Assembly: GCA_004369045.1 (NCBI GenBank)
Contig: ML213518.1
Location: forward strand, 356,591-420,590
Length of the DNA stretch: 64,000 bases
Direction: 5' to 3'
From: Heliocybe sulcata
Lineage: Eukaryota > Basidiomycota > Agaricomycetes > Gloeophyllales > Gloeophyllaceae
Shown in pieces: positions 22,439 through 34,000 of the stretch. The notes beneath the pieces are model-generated. The model saw only the letters and a program-made list of their open reading frames with translations. It searched no databases and had not been told where the DNA came from. Made by a program: the position numbers and the translations under genes. How positions within the stretch are numbered: position 1 is the first letter of the stretch; each line of letters opens with the position of its first letter.

Positions 22439-24780
22439 ATGAACAAGCCAACAATTATGCGAGCGTCTATATGGGCTCTGTTCTCGTTAGTAGGCTTGGT
22501 AAAAGCTGTGTTTTCTCCGGCAAGGCCATTCGAACTTGTCTTACACCACGGCGACAACGGTTGTTCCTTCCTCTCACTACATGAGACACAGCTGCACAGA
22601 GGCCTGAAAGACATACCTGGGAGGTACATTGTGGAACACTTGCCACCTACTCATGCCCCGCTGGATGGAGGCCACGACAGTCGGTCGGACACAGTTGAAC
22701 GCTTGCGTTTCTTTAGCTACGATAAGGAGGTTTTGTGGACTCAGGCAAGGCGTCTCTGCGGGCATGAAAGTCTCTGGCAGCATCCGGTTTTATTCGACGA
22801 GAATGACGTGCCTGGTCAGCTCTCCAATCGTGCCCAGGAGGTACTCTCCGTGCCAGGGTCTCGAAACATGGCCGCCCAGCCACCGGCCCCTCCTCTGACG
22901 ATTGAACCGCTGATTATCTCTGGGAATTCATCAAATCGTGTAGATCTCGTCTTCTTCTCCGATGGATGTGTGTCGCATGTACCGCTGAGAAAGCTTCCAA
23001 CTTACGCTCGCGCTTAGATACCGAAGAGGAGTATTCCAAGTTTCTAGAGGATGCTCGGAGACTCGCGCAGGATATCTCATCGAACAAGACATTCAACACC
23101 GTGAAGCCTCTGCTGAACTTCTGGGCAGCTTTCACTGCTAGTCAAGAGGTACGCCTTGTCGTGTATTTCTTGCCGGAAACCATTCAGTTTGCTCTTCAGA
23201 GTGGTATCGGCGTAGGCGGCAAGCCAAAAGAGTAAGTAGGCCAGGTGGATAATGGCAACATAGTTCTGAAGCATGACGCTGACAGCACGGTGTTTGGCCT
23301 ATACCGCGACGGTACCGAGCTGCGAGGTGTCTATTACAGCAAACCGGATGCAGCCAGAGCCGCATGTTTCTCAATGGGTGACAAATGCGACTACCCAATC
23401 CTCATGGGTGCGTGCGTGTTCTTAGGTCAGTAAAACATGACGAGCCATAAGCGGAACGTATCAAGGAAATGATCCGCTATATGGAGGTCAGTCCATTTTC
23501 TGTCAGGGTCTTCTCGACCTCATTAGTAACGTCCGCTGCAGGTTTAGGAGGTGAATTCACGTAAGTACAATAAGGTTCGTAGCGTCTTCATGTCTGAGGT
23601 CGGTGTTAGCGTCATAACGCCGTCGCTCGCAAATGGAGCCTTGGTCCTAAGGTAAGTCCAAGAAGGTCCCCTCAGCCTAACTTCGTCTCACTGATACAGG
23701 CACGAACTGGGTCACTCTGTTATCGACGTCGGTGAGGAATACGACGGCGGCTACGCTTACTTCGGTGTCAATGCACTACAAGCCGTCAACGCTTCCTTGC
23801 CCTGGAAGCAATGGCTATCGGAGCCGCTCGCCGACCCTCCGCGCGTCGAACGCTCTGTCATGCCCATGCAGAATTACGCTTGGACGATGCTTAACGCGAG
23901 TCACTCCTGGTCTGCGTCTTTCAACTCTTCCGGGACGTATGATAGGTACCTCGTACGCTTCTCTCTGTCTGGCGTCCCAGCGAAGGAGGCACTGAGCGTG
24001 GAATTTGATGGAGAGGATCTGGGGTGGGTGCCAAGGGAAGACATTGGGGTTGATCGGTGGCACTATGATATTCATAGGCACGAGACTCTGGATGAGGGAG
24101 CGCATGAGGTTAAGTTTAGTCTGAATGACGAAGGGCTCGAAGGAACTGCCCAATTGTGCAGCGTCGAGATCTTGGAATTTGGAACTGGAGAAGAGTGCGT
24201 CTGTTTGGCATTTCCTGCCATCCCTGGCTGACCGCCTTCCAGATTTAACTCGACTTCTGGTTACTATGGCTTATTTCCTACGTAAGTTCTAAGGAAATGT
24301 CATACGGACGTCTGTGGCTGACGACCTTCCAGCTTCTCGGAACAGAACGAGACGACCTACCGACCTACCAACGAAGACTGCTTAATGCGCATTGTGACGA
24401 CGCCGAACTTCTGCTCTGCCTGCGCCGAGGGGCTTTGGATGTCCCTTCTCAAGCGCGTTCACCTCATCGACGATATCTATACCGGGTGTACGCAAGCTGC
24501 GTCCGGTGAATGGAAGCGGACCATACACCTGGAGCTCGTGCCACTCGCCCAGTTCCGCGATGTTCCGGTGACACCCAAGGAAAGCTACAAGGTCGTCTGG
24601 TCGAAGGAAGGAAAGACGCTGTCTGAACTGACAAACAAGACAAACGTTGAAGTGGAAGACGAAGCAGGGGTCACCTATGGTGTTTCAGTGGAGTTTGCGA
24701 CGGAGGAGGTGAGGATGGACAAGGAGGGTCTTTTGAAAGCGTCGGGAGAGTTCTCTCTTCACAGCAGGTGTAGCGTATAG
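22439..24780 (+). CDS. Secreted zinc metallopeptidase, M64 (IgA peptidase-like) family
   Basis: Ten exons: 22439-22967, 23018-23148, 23200-23231, 23286-23407, 23466-23486, 23542-23560, 23610-23651, 23700-24194, 24243-24281 and 24333-24780; 625 aa. The start gives a signal peptide (MRASIWALFSLVGLVKAVFS, counting from the second Met at 22457). Family signatures are GNSSNRVDLVFFSDGYT, the SGIGVGG..TVFGL segment, and the zinc-binding HELGHS (about residues 300-305) followed by DVGEEYDGG, which should supply the third ligand. The C-terminal third is a beta-rich domain with several Asn-linked glycosylation sites (NASHS, NSSGT, NKTN). It should be exported and cleave extracellular protein; the substrate is unknown. 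Exons 5 and 6 are only 21 and 19 nt but restore GNDPLYGGLGGEFTVITPS exactly. Confidence 0.92.
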
Positions 24781-25221
24781 GCTTAGACTTCAAGCAGCAG
24801 TTGGCGATAGCACTTCTGTCACAGATGATTTATAACATCGATGTGTACATGATAAATATTCTGTAAAGCTCTACTTCTGCCACAATCCTCGTCCTCCGGC
24901 ACCAAGTACTGGGCTCCCTCCTCCTCTCCCCCGCCTGCTCGCTTTCTGCCACAGACACAAGCAATTCTAATTTCTGTCATTTAATTGATAGCGGTCAGCC
25001 GCCCCCCCCTCTCTAAATTTGGTAAGCTTAGGAACCCGGCAAACAGATATGGGCGCTTGTTCCTTTCCTCTTTCGCAACACTTGCTCTGCCGTTCTGCAT
25101 GCTCGTTTCCCCTCCGCTGTACTTTCTAACCGTATCGCCCTAGCCATTCCTTCACCTTTGCTTTCGACCACCACCAATTTCTTCGAATTTCACCAGTCCA
25201 CGGGAGTGACGGATTTCTTTT
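24781..25221 (+). promoter_or_regulatory. Intergenic region and pyrimidine-rich promoter
   Basis: 3' end of the metallopeptidase gene followed by a C/T-rich promoter and leader (about 24890-25220) for the CVIM-tailed protein. No TATA box is obvious. Confidence 0.45.
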
Positions 25222-27388
25222 ATGGCTGCCTTGACAGCGACAGCCCAATCAGCGCTGCATCCGGGGCCATCATGGGACGAGACGATCGTGCCTACTCTAC
25301 GCAAACGTAAGTCTCAGTGCTCGAACGGGGTGCTCAGAGTCTCAGCCATTGCCAGGTCTTGAGGACGAGAGCCGCATGTTGTCGAACAGGCTCTCTCAGG
25401 CTTCACTCGGCGACGATGGCTACGCACCCAACTACTACCAGTTCTCACCCCAGACGACCAGTACGCCACTACGCTCGCCGTCTATCAGCGAGCGGCCGAG
25501 TGCGATTCCTCGGCCCAGTCTTTCTCAGGCGCGCCCTTCCGACGTGAGGGCACAAAGCCCGCCCTCCCACTTCAAACGGGCCCGGACAAAGTCTACTCCC
25601 CAAGTCTACGACGGTCTACCGAGTCGCTCTTCGCCATCGCCAGAGATGCCCCCTACCGTCAACGGCCGCCCCACGCGAATACCAGTGTCCCCCCGCGCGC
25701 GCAGCCCGAGTGCTTCCAGCCACTTTTCTTCCAACCTGAGCGACCCCAGCGCGAGTCCCACGACGCCGAAGCCCAAACAGAATGGATACGCCATGCCGCC
25801 TGTGAACGAAGCGTCCCGCTCGTCCGTAAACATCAGCAAGCAGCCAAGCCCCAATGCATCGGGCATTATGAACGAAGAGCCGCCGTTCGTGGGCGAACAG
25901 TCGTCCTTGCGCTCGTCGATGGACTCGGAGGAGCATCCGTACGAGCACTGGTACCGCGGCGACTACTCGCGTAATGGCGGTGTCGGCGAGCTCAGGGTCG
26001 GACGACGTCAGGAAATGCTGGAGATCGCCAGCTACGGCCACTCACTAAGAAAGATGCCGTCGAAATCAGAGGGACGCACGTCTCGCGCAGACACGGAGGC
26101 GACGGCGGGGAGGCGGAGAAGGGCAGAGAGTTTCGGTGCGCGCGGGAGTTTGTACTTTGGCGAGGAGGCGGCAGGCATGGTTCTCGACGAGCCGCCGCTG
26201 ACGGACTTTGAGGACGAGGACGAGATGAGCGCGGAGGGTGGCATTAGCATGAACTCGCGTGCTGGGGTGTCGTCTCCGTCGTTGCTCTCAGAGGAAAGGA
26301 CGTCCGCGAAGCCTATCACCTCCACACCATCTCGTATACCAGCCAGGCGTACACCCCCTGTTAACGGTACTCGCAGCGCTTCTGGCTCATCCTCGACCAC
26401 GCAACTCAATGGCCCTAAGCCCCGTGCACCACACTTACCTACCCCGCCCTCGACCCGTCCCCGTGTCCACTCCGCTGCTGCCAGTACCAAGCGACGCGCG
26501 AAGAGCCCTGCCGTGTCTGCTCCGCCCTCATCTGCTAAGAAGGCCAAGCAGGTGAAAACGGCCCCTCGCACGCTTAGAGAGGAAGAGTCGCGACGGTCCA
26601 TCGCAGAGTACCCTATCCCGAAGGACGGCGATGCCGATATGTCCTATGCTATTCCAGTGTGGACGCAGCCGAAGGCGAAGGGTAATTGGGACGAGGTGAG
26701 TATCCGGTCTCATGTGATTCAGCTCGCTATGCTGCAGCCCTACATGTTCTATGAATAAACATGACCTTCTATGTATTGCTCTTCGTGCTTATCTATGTAT
26801 CTATAGGTTGTCCTGCCTGTGGTGGCGCGCAAGAAGGGGCTGCATGGGTTGTACGAAGAGGCCGATGGGAACACCCCACAAAAGAAGCCAGAAGAGGCGG
26901 AACCCGCACCCGTAGGTCCTGCCGCAGATCCTTACGTATATGTTCGCTCACCCCAGATTCCTCAGGCACCCGGAACGTTTGGCTTCGACTACTCGAAGTA
27001 CAAGCCTCCGCGTACGGATCTTACAGGAGATGATATTCCCATGGACGAGTTCGGACGATCATATCGTGAGGATCAGGAAGACCAGAGCGAGTGGCATGGC
27101 GAGCCAGAATCAGGACCAGCCATGTCCCAAATCGATGTCAATGAGGAGATGGAGCGAGAGCGGGAGCGTGCACGGATGCGCCTCAACCCACAACGCGCGG
27201 CGGAGTCTCCTGTGCCGTTTGCAAGGTATCACTCCCCCAACGAGCAGGAAACGATGTCTGCAAATGGACATCCGCCACAGGCTCAACCTCAAGTCGAAAT
27301 GCAGGTCTTCGCGGAGCAAGAGAAGAGGCGGAGACAGCAAGAGGAAGAGGAAGAGGCCGGCGGGTGCTGCAAGTGCGTGATTATGTGA
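25222..27388 (+). CDS. Orphan low-complexity protein with C-terminal CaaX box (CVIM)
   Basis: Exons 25222-25306, 25356-26695 and 26807-27388; 668 aa. The N-terminus reads MAALTATAQSALHPGPSWDE, then TLRKRLEDESRML. Most of the body is Ser/Pro/Arg-rich and probably disordered. Islands of order-like sequence are EHWYRGDYSRNGGVGELRVG, TAPRTLREEESRRSIAEYPI and IPVWTQPKAKGNWDEVVLPVV. Near the end come an E/R-rich coiled-coil-like stretch (NEEMERERERARMR), a Q/E-rich stretch, and finally GGCCKCVIM. C-V-I-M fits farnesyltransferase, and the two cysteines before it could be palmitoylated, so the protein should sit on a membrane. I do not recognise a function; by its N-terminal pattern it looks like a conserved Agaricomycete family. 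The second intron (111 nt) is longer than usual and ends a read-through after 20 codons. Confidence 0.85.
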
Positions 27389-29733
27389 TTCGTGCTATGC
27401 CGGACGATGCGTTGCTATCTCTCTGCTGCCTTTACCTTGCCGTCTTGGGTTTTGCTCTGGTCTGTTACTGTTGTTGTCCTGCTTACTTGTGATGACCGTC
27501 AATGTCTTCATCTTCATTCACCCTATCTTCATTGTTCAACGTTCAATTTCTGTGTAAGATAGTTTGCTCCCAAGCGCGCCGCTCCTTCCTCACATGCTTG
27601 GATTCGCGATCTCGTTGCGTCGCGTTTCATCCCGCCCTCTTCCACACCCACTGTTAAATTTCAACCTTCGCGGACAGTATGCGGACGTGTTACTACCATT
27701 TTGCCTGACTGGTTCTTCGGTTTCGTCTCGTGATATACATATTGTACTATAAGTACGGGTGCACGTATGTTCTCAGTATATTTAATACCGGAATACTCTA
27801 GACACGCTTTATTGGATTCTATAACGAAGGTCTCTTACCTCCTCGCTCTCCATGATTTACTTGTGGCGTTTTGTATCCGCTCAATCGAGCTTGTAAAATG
27901 CCACAAATGGCAGGCCGATGCCTCATTGACAGGTCTCCGCCCGGTCGTTGGAATGCACCAGGTGAAATTGAATCTTAACGCGAGCCATGACTATCCAGGA
28001 TATCCGACAGCATAGTTCTGCTTGGAGACAGGAGTGTATAACGCCATCGGTGATCGCGCGACGGCCTTGACCGGGTAGGCAGCAGAAGACGTCGTCTCAG
28101 GAAGCAGTCGTAGGTGCTAGACTGCTGGCGGACGTCCCCTCAATAGATTCGAGTGGTTGAGAGCTGTGTGGCGCCGTGCCTCGCAGCTATTCGGGGCATG
28201 CTTCTGCTAGTAGCAGGAGGAGTGCGACGCCTGGAGCTTGCGTCATCAACAGGGCATTCAGTTCGGCGTGCCAGTGCTTTGCCAGATATCTAGATGCGGA
28301 GGGGTTCAAGGCGTGTGAGCGGGTTCGCCCTGCCCACGAAGCAAGCGCAATCCCGAGCGAATTCACTGGCTTCGGAACCCATTCAATAACTTGAATTTAT
28401 TATAACTTGATCGTGTACCACAGGTTCCATGTGACAATTGATGGCATTCCAGGCATTCCAGAGGATTCACTGGAGTGGTAATCCGGAATACGAATGTTGG
28501 GAACGATGATGCTTCGCAGATGGCAGGATCTATCTCACCTTATCAAACAGGAAATGTAAGACAGGTAAGGGCATATGTACCAGTAGAGATACATACCGGA
28601 GTCGATTCGTTACACTGATGTAGGAGGACTCAGCACTTCCGCGGATAATTGGCCATATCCGCGAGTATGCGTCTAGGAGACACGAATCCGAGCTACGATT
28701 AGGACGACGAAAACAAACGGGAGGCAGTTCGAGACCGTCATATCAGTCCGTTCATCGGCGCAGCAATGGGACAGACCACCGCAGTGAAAGAAATGGCGCT
28801 GGATCGCTATCTGTCGGGCCTTCAGACCTCAGGACTCAGGGCGGATACCACTGGTGTTCAACATGATACACGCGACTCCGTCCTGCACAGGGCAGATCGA
28901 CACAATGTCATGTCGCGCAAGGATGAAGCATAGCTTATTTCAGGGACGGCAAGCAGCAGGACTGAGATAGTTCGCACTAAGCAAAGCAAACTGTTATAGC
29001 ACGTGAAAATCGGGGCGCTGGAGAACGGGTGACTCGCAGAACAATAAGAGACCTCAGCTTCCACACCCTGTGCTCCCTTGAAAGGAGACGGATATAGGAC
29101 ATGCGGTCCCTCATTGCTCCGGCTCCGAGACAATGATGATCGCCAGACCTAAAGGCATCTTGTTCGCTCCGATTCCCTCTTCAGCGTGAACTGACAACGT
29201 CCGTGGCGTCTCGACATCGGCGCTGCACGACATCATCCAGGCTAAACGTAGGGAAAGCTGTGCAGAGACATACCTGATATGGACACCTGATTTTTGATGC
29301 GAGAGGCGTGCGCGCGAGAACTGTGTGAACTTGCAGGCTTCATTGGCGGTATGCTATTGAGCCTCCACATTTGCGGTTGCCCGTCCATGTGGAACAGCGG
29401 GAGCAAACCATTCGATTGTCTTTCATGACCATAAAAGCTGTGCCCCAGATGCTTATGACCGACCACAGCCAAGCACCGCTGCGCAGATTCACCAATAAGG
29501 AAACATGAATGAAGGCCACATCCTTCCTGGTGGCGTTTCAACTTGACGGAACGAACTTACCTGTCCTCTGATCCGATAAAGAACACCTTTCACCCACGAC
29601 CAGTGGCTTCACTTCCCTTTGTTCCTCTCATCCATTACCGCTACGTCGCATTGCAGCGACCCGGCTAGCGCTGGCCACCACACTCGACGCAAGGTCATTA
29701 TGCACGAAGCGAGAATCAAACCTTATATATTTA
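27389..29733. other. Long intergenic region, no supported gene
   Basis: About 2.3 kb. The first 350 bases look like a T-rich 3' UTR. Beyond that, short open frames lack family features. A short GGCATTCCA direct repeat lies at about 28443-28462. Confidence 0.5.
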
Positions 29734-30297
29734 ATGGCACCTCTTCCTTCTACCTCCAACTTAACTGAGCTACCCAATCTTTCGGCGCTTCCGGACCTAG
29801 TCATAGAGGAGATCCTCTCGCATCTGGAGGTGCCTGAGATGGTTCGCTGCAGAGAGGTGTGTGCCGCCTGTTTCCGAGTCGGACTTACGATAGCTTCTGA
29901 ACAATGATCAGCTTTGCTCACGCATCCGGGATATTGTCGATGACTCGGATTACTTACAAGACAACATCGACTATTACATCGAAGAAGAGGTCAGCGTATA
30001 CAAATTGCGGGATGTGTTACCGCTGGAACTGCAAGCCGAGGACGAGGCTGTCGTACTGAACAATGGCAAGTGGCGTTGGGACCAGGGTGTTGTGAAACTG
30101 ACCAGTTCCACGACACAGCTGCAGATTATATGCACGTACTAGAGCGGTCAAATGAGCTTCTGGAAGAACGTCTGAACCGAATATTCCAAGAGCTGCAGGA
30201 GCTGAAAACCGTGACGCTGGAGAATGCTCGTCGAGTGCTTGGGGAAGAAGGATTATCGAATTTTGATTACAGCACTGAGAGAGGAGAGCCAGCGTAG
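29734..30297 (+). CDS. Small F-box-like protein with coiled coil
   Basis: Exons 29734-29856, 29912-30065 and 30125-30297; 149 aa. Residues about 18-48 resemble an F-box (LPDLVIEEILSHLEVPEMVRCR), the part of SCF ubiquitin ligases that binds Skp1. The C-terminal half is a likely coiled coil (NELLEERLNRIFQELQELK). The second intron appears to be of the GC-AG type: donor GCAAGT, branch AACTGAC, acceptor CTGCAG, 59 nt. Without it the frame ends at a TAG about 80 nt further on. A TATATAT stretch lies only 4 bases before the chosen ATG, so if that is the real TATA box, translation must start further down, perhaps at the Met in PEMVR. Structure moderately supported; partner unknown. Confidence 0.6.
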
Positions 30298-31031
30298 CGT
30301 AATCTCATCATCTTGATTTATATGTACACGCTTCAGTATTCCATGTTGCTCTTTTGCCTTCGCGCTCGCGTGTAGCCTTAAAGTAAAACACATGAATTCC
30401 AAAGGATATTCACTTACATCCAACCATACCCTGATTCAGGAACAGGATCATGAGACGTCTCCTGTCTGGAGGTCGCAGGAGAAGCTGACCATCACAGATT
30501 CGGAACTCGAGATCCCCTGGCGCATTTGCAGAACCATTGCCTACGTTTGTGTTGAACGTTCCGCAAGCCCGGCGACAACTCAATAAAGGCTTCAGCATTT
30601 GAGAGAACATCCCTTCTCTGACAGCGAGGACATTCCACCAGCTTGGTCTCCATGCTCCAGCATCATGCAGGCGTACAGCTGACCATCGCTCGGCGTCCCT
30701 ACCCTACAGTGCCAGCGGTGAGTCGATAGGAGAACCCAGGGCGGAAATACGCAAGCAGAGGTCTGAAGGCAAGTATAGTAAGAGGGGATTGCAGCATAGC
30801 TCCTCGAGTGTCCTTCAGGGAAGGTGGACGTATTTGCGTGAGTCGCGGAACGGTCGCAAGCGGCGAAGTCCGCATCTGCTTTCGACCTGGATGCCACCAT
30901 CGCTTATTACAGTCAGCGCCGGACGCGACACTGACGCGTTTCTGAACTTCATATTACTGTACTCATTACCTGGGGAACCTCAAAACACTGAAAGGACGCG
31001 GAAGGTCCAGTGCTGAACGTTAGGAGTCAAG
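30298..31031. other. Intergenic region, no supported gene
   Basis: 3' UTR of the small F-box-like gene and promoter of the kinase. I see no conserved frame or clear TATA box. Confidence 0.5.
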
Positions 31032-34000
31032 ATGCCCACTCCTCTAGGTTCGAGCTCGGGCGCTGGGAGCTCTAAACTTCTTGGCGACTATGTGAGACAA
31101 CGTTCGAAATGGTCTGTGATCAAGCACATGGAATGATTGACGACTATCTATCTACAGCAACTGGGAGACTCGTTGGGCAAAGGAGCGTTCGGTCAAGTCT
31201 TTCGTGCGTGGATCCAGATCGGGTATGCTCTTGTGCGCACAGTATAACACTGCGTCGTGCAGGTGCACTGAACTGGGCGACTGGCGAGACTGTTGCAATC
31301 AAGGAGATCCAGTTGAGCAATATTCCGAAAGGAGAGCTTGGTGAGATCATGGTACGCACGACCACCGGCGGTTAGAGCTGAAATATTGATCTGGCACCTA
31401 GTCCGAGATCGACCTGCTCAAGAACCTTGATGTGAGTGCCGCGCAGTTTGCTCTGATTTGGAGGCTCACTGTCTCATAGCATCCGAATATCGTCAAGTAC
31501 AAAGGGTTCAAGAAAGAGCATGAATATCTCTACATTATCCTTGAGTATGCTAGCATCCGCAGTGCTGTTCCGGACATCTAATCCGTGCACAGGTTTTGCG
31601 AGAACGGATCTCTCCACAATATATGCAAGCGTTTCGGAAAGTTCCCCGAGAACCTTGTTGCTGTATACATCTCTCAAGTCCTGGAAGGGCTGGTCTATCT
31701 GCACGATCAGGGTGTCATTCACCGAGATATCAAAGGAGCCAATATCCTTACCAACAAAGATGGTTGCGTCAAGTTGGCTGACTTTGGTGTCGCAAGCAAA
31801 GCAACGCCCGGGGTTGTAAACGATGCCGCAGTCGTTGGGAGCCCTTATTGGAGTGAGTGTTGAGATATATACGCTTAACATATTTATTTAGCATCTATGC
31901 AACAGTGGCACCGGAAGTCATCGAGCAGTCGGGCGCTACGACTGCTTCAGATATTTGGTCGGTCACATCACGACGCATTCAACTGCGTACTAACCTCGTT
32001 TCAGGAGTGTGGGCTGTACGGTAATTGAGCTTCTTGAGGGTAAACCACCTTATCATTTTCTCGATCCAATGCCTGCCCTCTTCCGAATTGTCCAAGACGA
32101 CTGCCCGCCTATACCTGAAGGCGCTTCGCCGATCGTCAGAAATTTTCTCGAGAACTGCTTCCAGAAGGACGCAAATCTGCGCATATCTGCGAAAAAGTTA
32201 CTCAAGCATCCGTGGATGATCGCTGCTCGGCGGCAAATGGGCGGCAAAGGCGCCGATGGTGAAGCTGCTAAAGCGAAGCGAGAGGGGCGAAGGCCGCATA
32301 GCAACTACAACTACGACGAAGCGGTCCTGAAGGTGCAAGAATGGAACGAAGCGCTGAAATGTAAGCATTCATATACACCGCCGTTCAGTGATCATGTTCA
32401 AGCAATCACACAGCACCGTCACGACCGTCAAAGCATCCCGGCCGTGGTCGCCTTACTACACCTCCCGACTCTCCTTTACTTGACGTTTCGAATACCCCCA
32501 GCATACCTGCTTCCACCTCCGCTGGTTCGCAACCTACAGTTACTCCAGGGTGGCGGATGCCTGCTATGTCCAATGGCAAAATGTCTACAGCAATGATTCA
32601 GCCTGCCATAATCCTGCAACAACCGGAGGAGCAGACAGATAACTGGGATGATGATTTTGAGGAAGGCATATCTTTTTCCAAAATCCAGGGTAAGCTCCGT
32701 GAATCTCCACTTTTGCCTCACTCTTAGAACGGCGCCTATCTCTCAGCCTTAGAAAAGCAATCTGGAGAAGAAGAGAAAGTTGAGGCAGAAGAGAATGGTC
32801 AGACCATCCGTCCCAGTCGAAGTCCACCAGCGAAGCCTCCCATACCATTGGCTAGACCTCCCCATGAAAGCATAGAGCCTATAGTCGAAGACTACTCGGA
32901 TCTTGGGTTCGACGAAGACGATGCTCAACTATCTCAGAAAGTAGCAGAATTCAAGGTACGCCCATCAAATGTTTTTGAAGAGATAGTTAAGCCTAATGCC
33001 GCCGTCCATCCTGGCCAAGAACTTACATGCTCGCGGATTGTACCATCCGAATGATATTAAGACATATGGCTTGGGCAACATATCTCCGGGTCCGCAGACG
33101 GCACCACTCCCTGATCTCAATCGGAAACCCTCCAGGCCGTCACTGAGCCCGCTCTCCACATCTCCTAAATCTCATGCCTTGGCAGGGCCTTCAAGTGCTC
33201 GTCCGCATTCCCACTCTCGTTCATCGTCCTTCGTTGGTCCCTCTGGCGGTTCTTTCGGGCGTTCTGAGATCAAGCGCATGGCGAGTCAACAGAGTGAATT
33301 CAACAAATATGCGGAGACGGATGATGAAGATTATGAGGATGTCTTCGACAAGCCCACTGGCAACAGTGAGTCATCCTGTGGAAGATAATAGGGTGCACTC
33401 ATAGTCCCTTCAGCCAATGCGCCTGCTCTTCAGCGCCTGCAATTGACCACTCGCCTGTCGAGCAGATCATGGGTGTGCCCCACCGCGTCTTAACTATAGA
33501 ATGTTAAGTCTGACGTTATCATAGCTCGGTGACGATGACATCGACGAGGAAGACCCGTTCGCTGAGGTGAGTGTTGGTTGGTTGGTAAAGGACGTGAACA
33601 GAGCAGCGATTTACGTATCCAGATCGACGAAGGATTCTCAGAGGACGATCTGGAGACGAACCTCCAGCGAGATAAATATGCTCGACTATGCAATACGGTG
33701 AACGAGCTATTAGATCAATTAACTCCCTCGGCACCTGATTCCCAGATACGGGATGCTTGTGATCAACTGGTGAGTTGGTCGACCACGGAAAGATGCTAGC
33801 GTTTATGCTCCATAGATGACCATTCTGGAAGACGTGCCGGAAATGCAAGAACAATTGGTTTCATCTCACGGCATGTTGACCATACTCGAAGTTCTGGAGA
33901 ACAAATCTTCCAGAGACGTGGTGCTGAAACTACTCCAAATAGTGAACTTGGTATGCAAGTTGCTCTTGAACCTGATCTTTGCGGACTCACGTGGCGGGTA

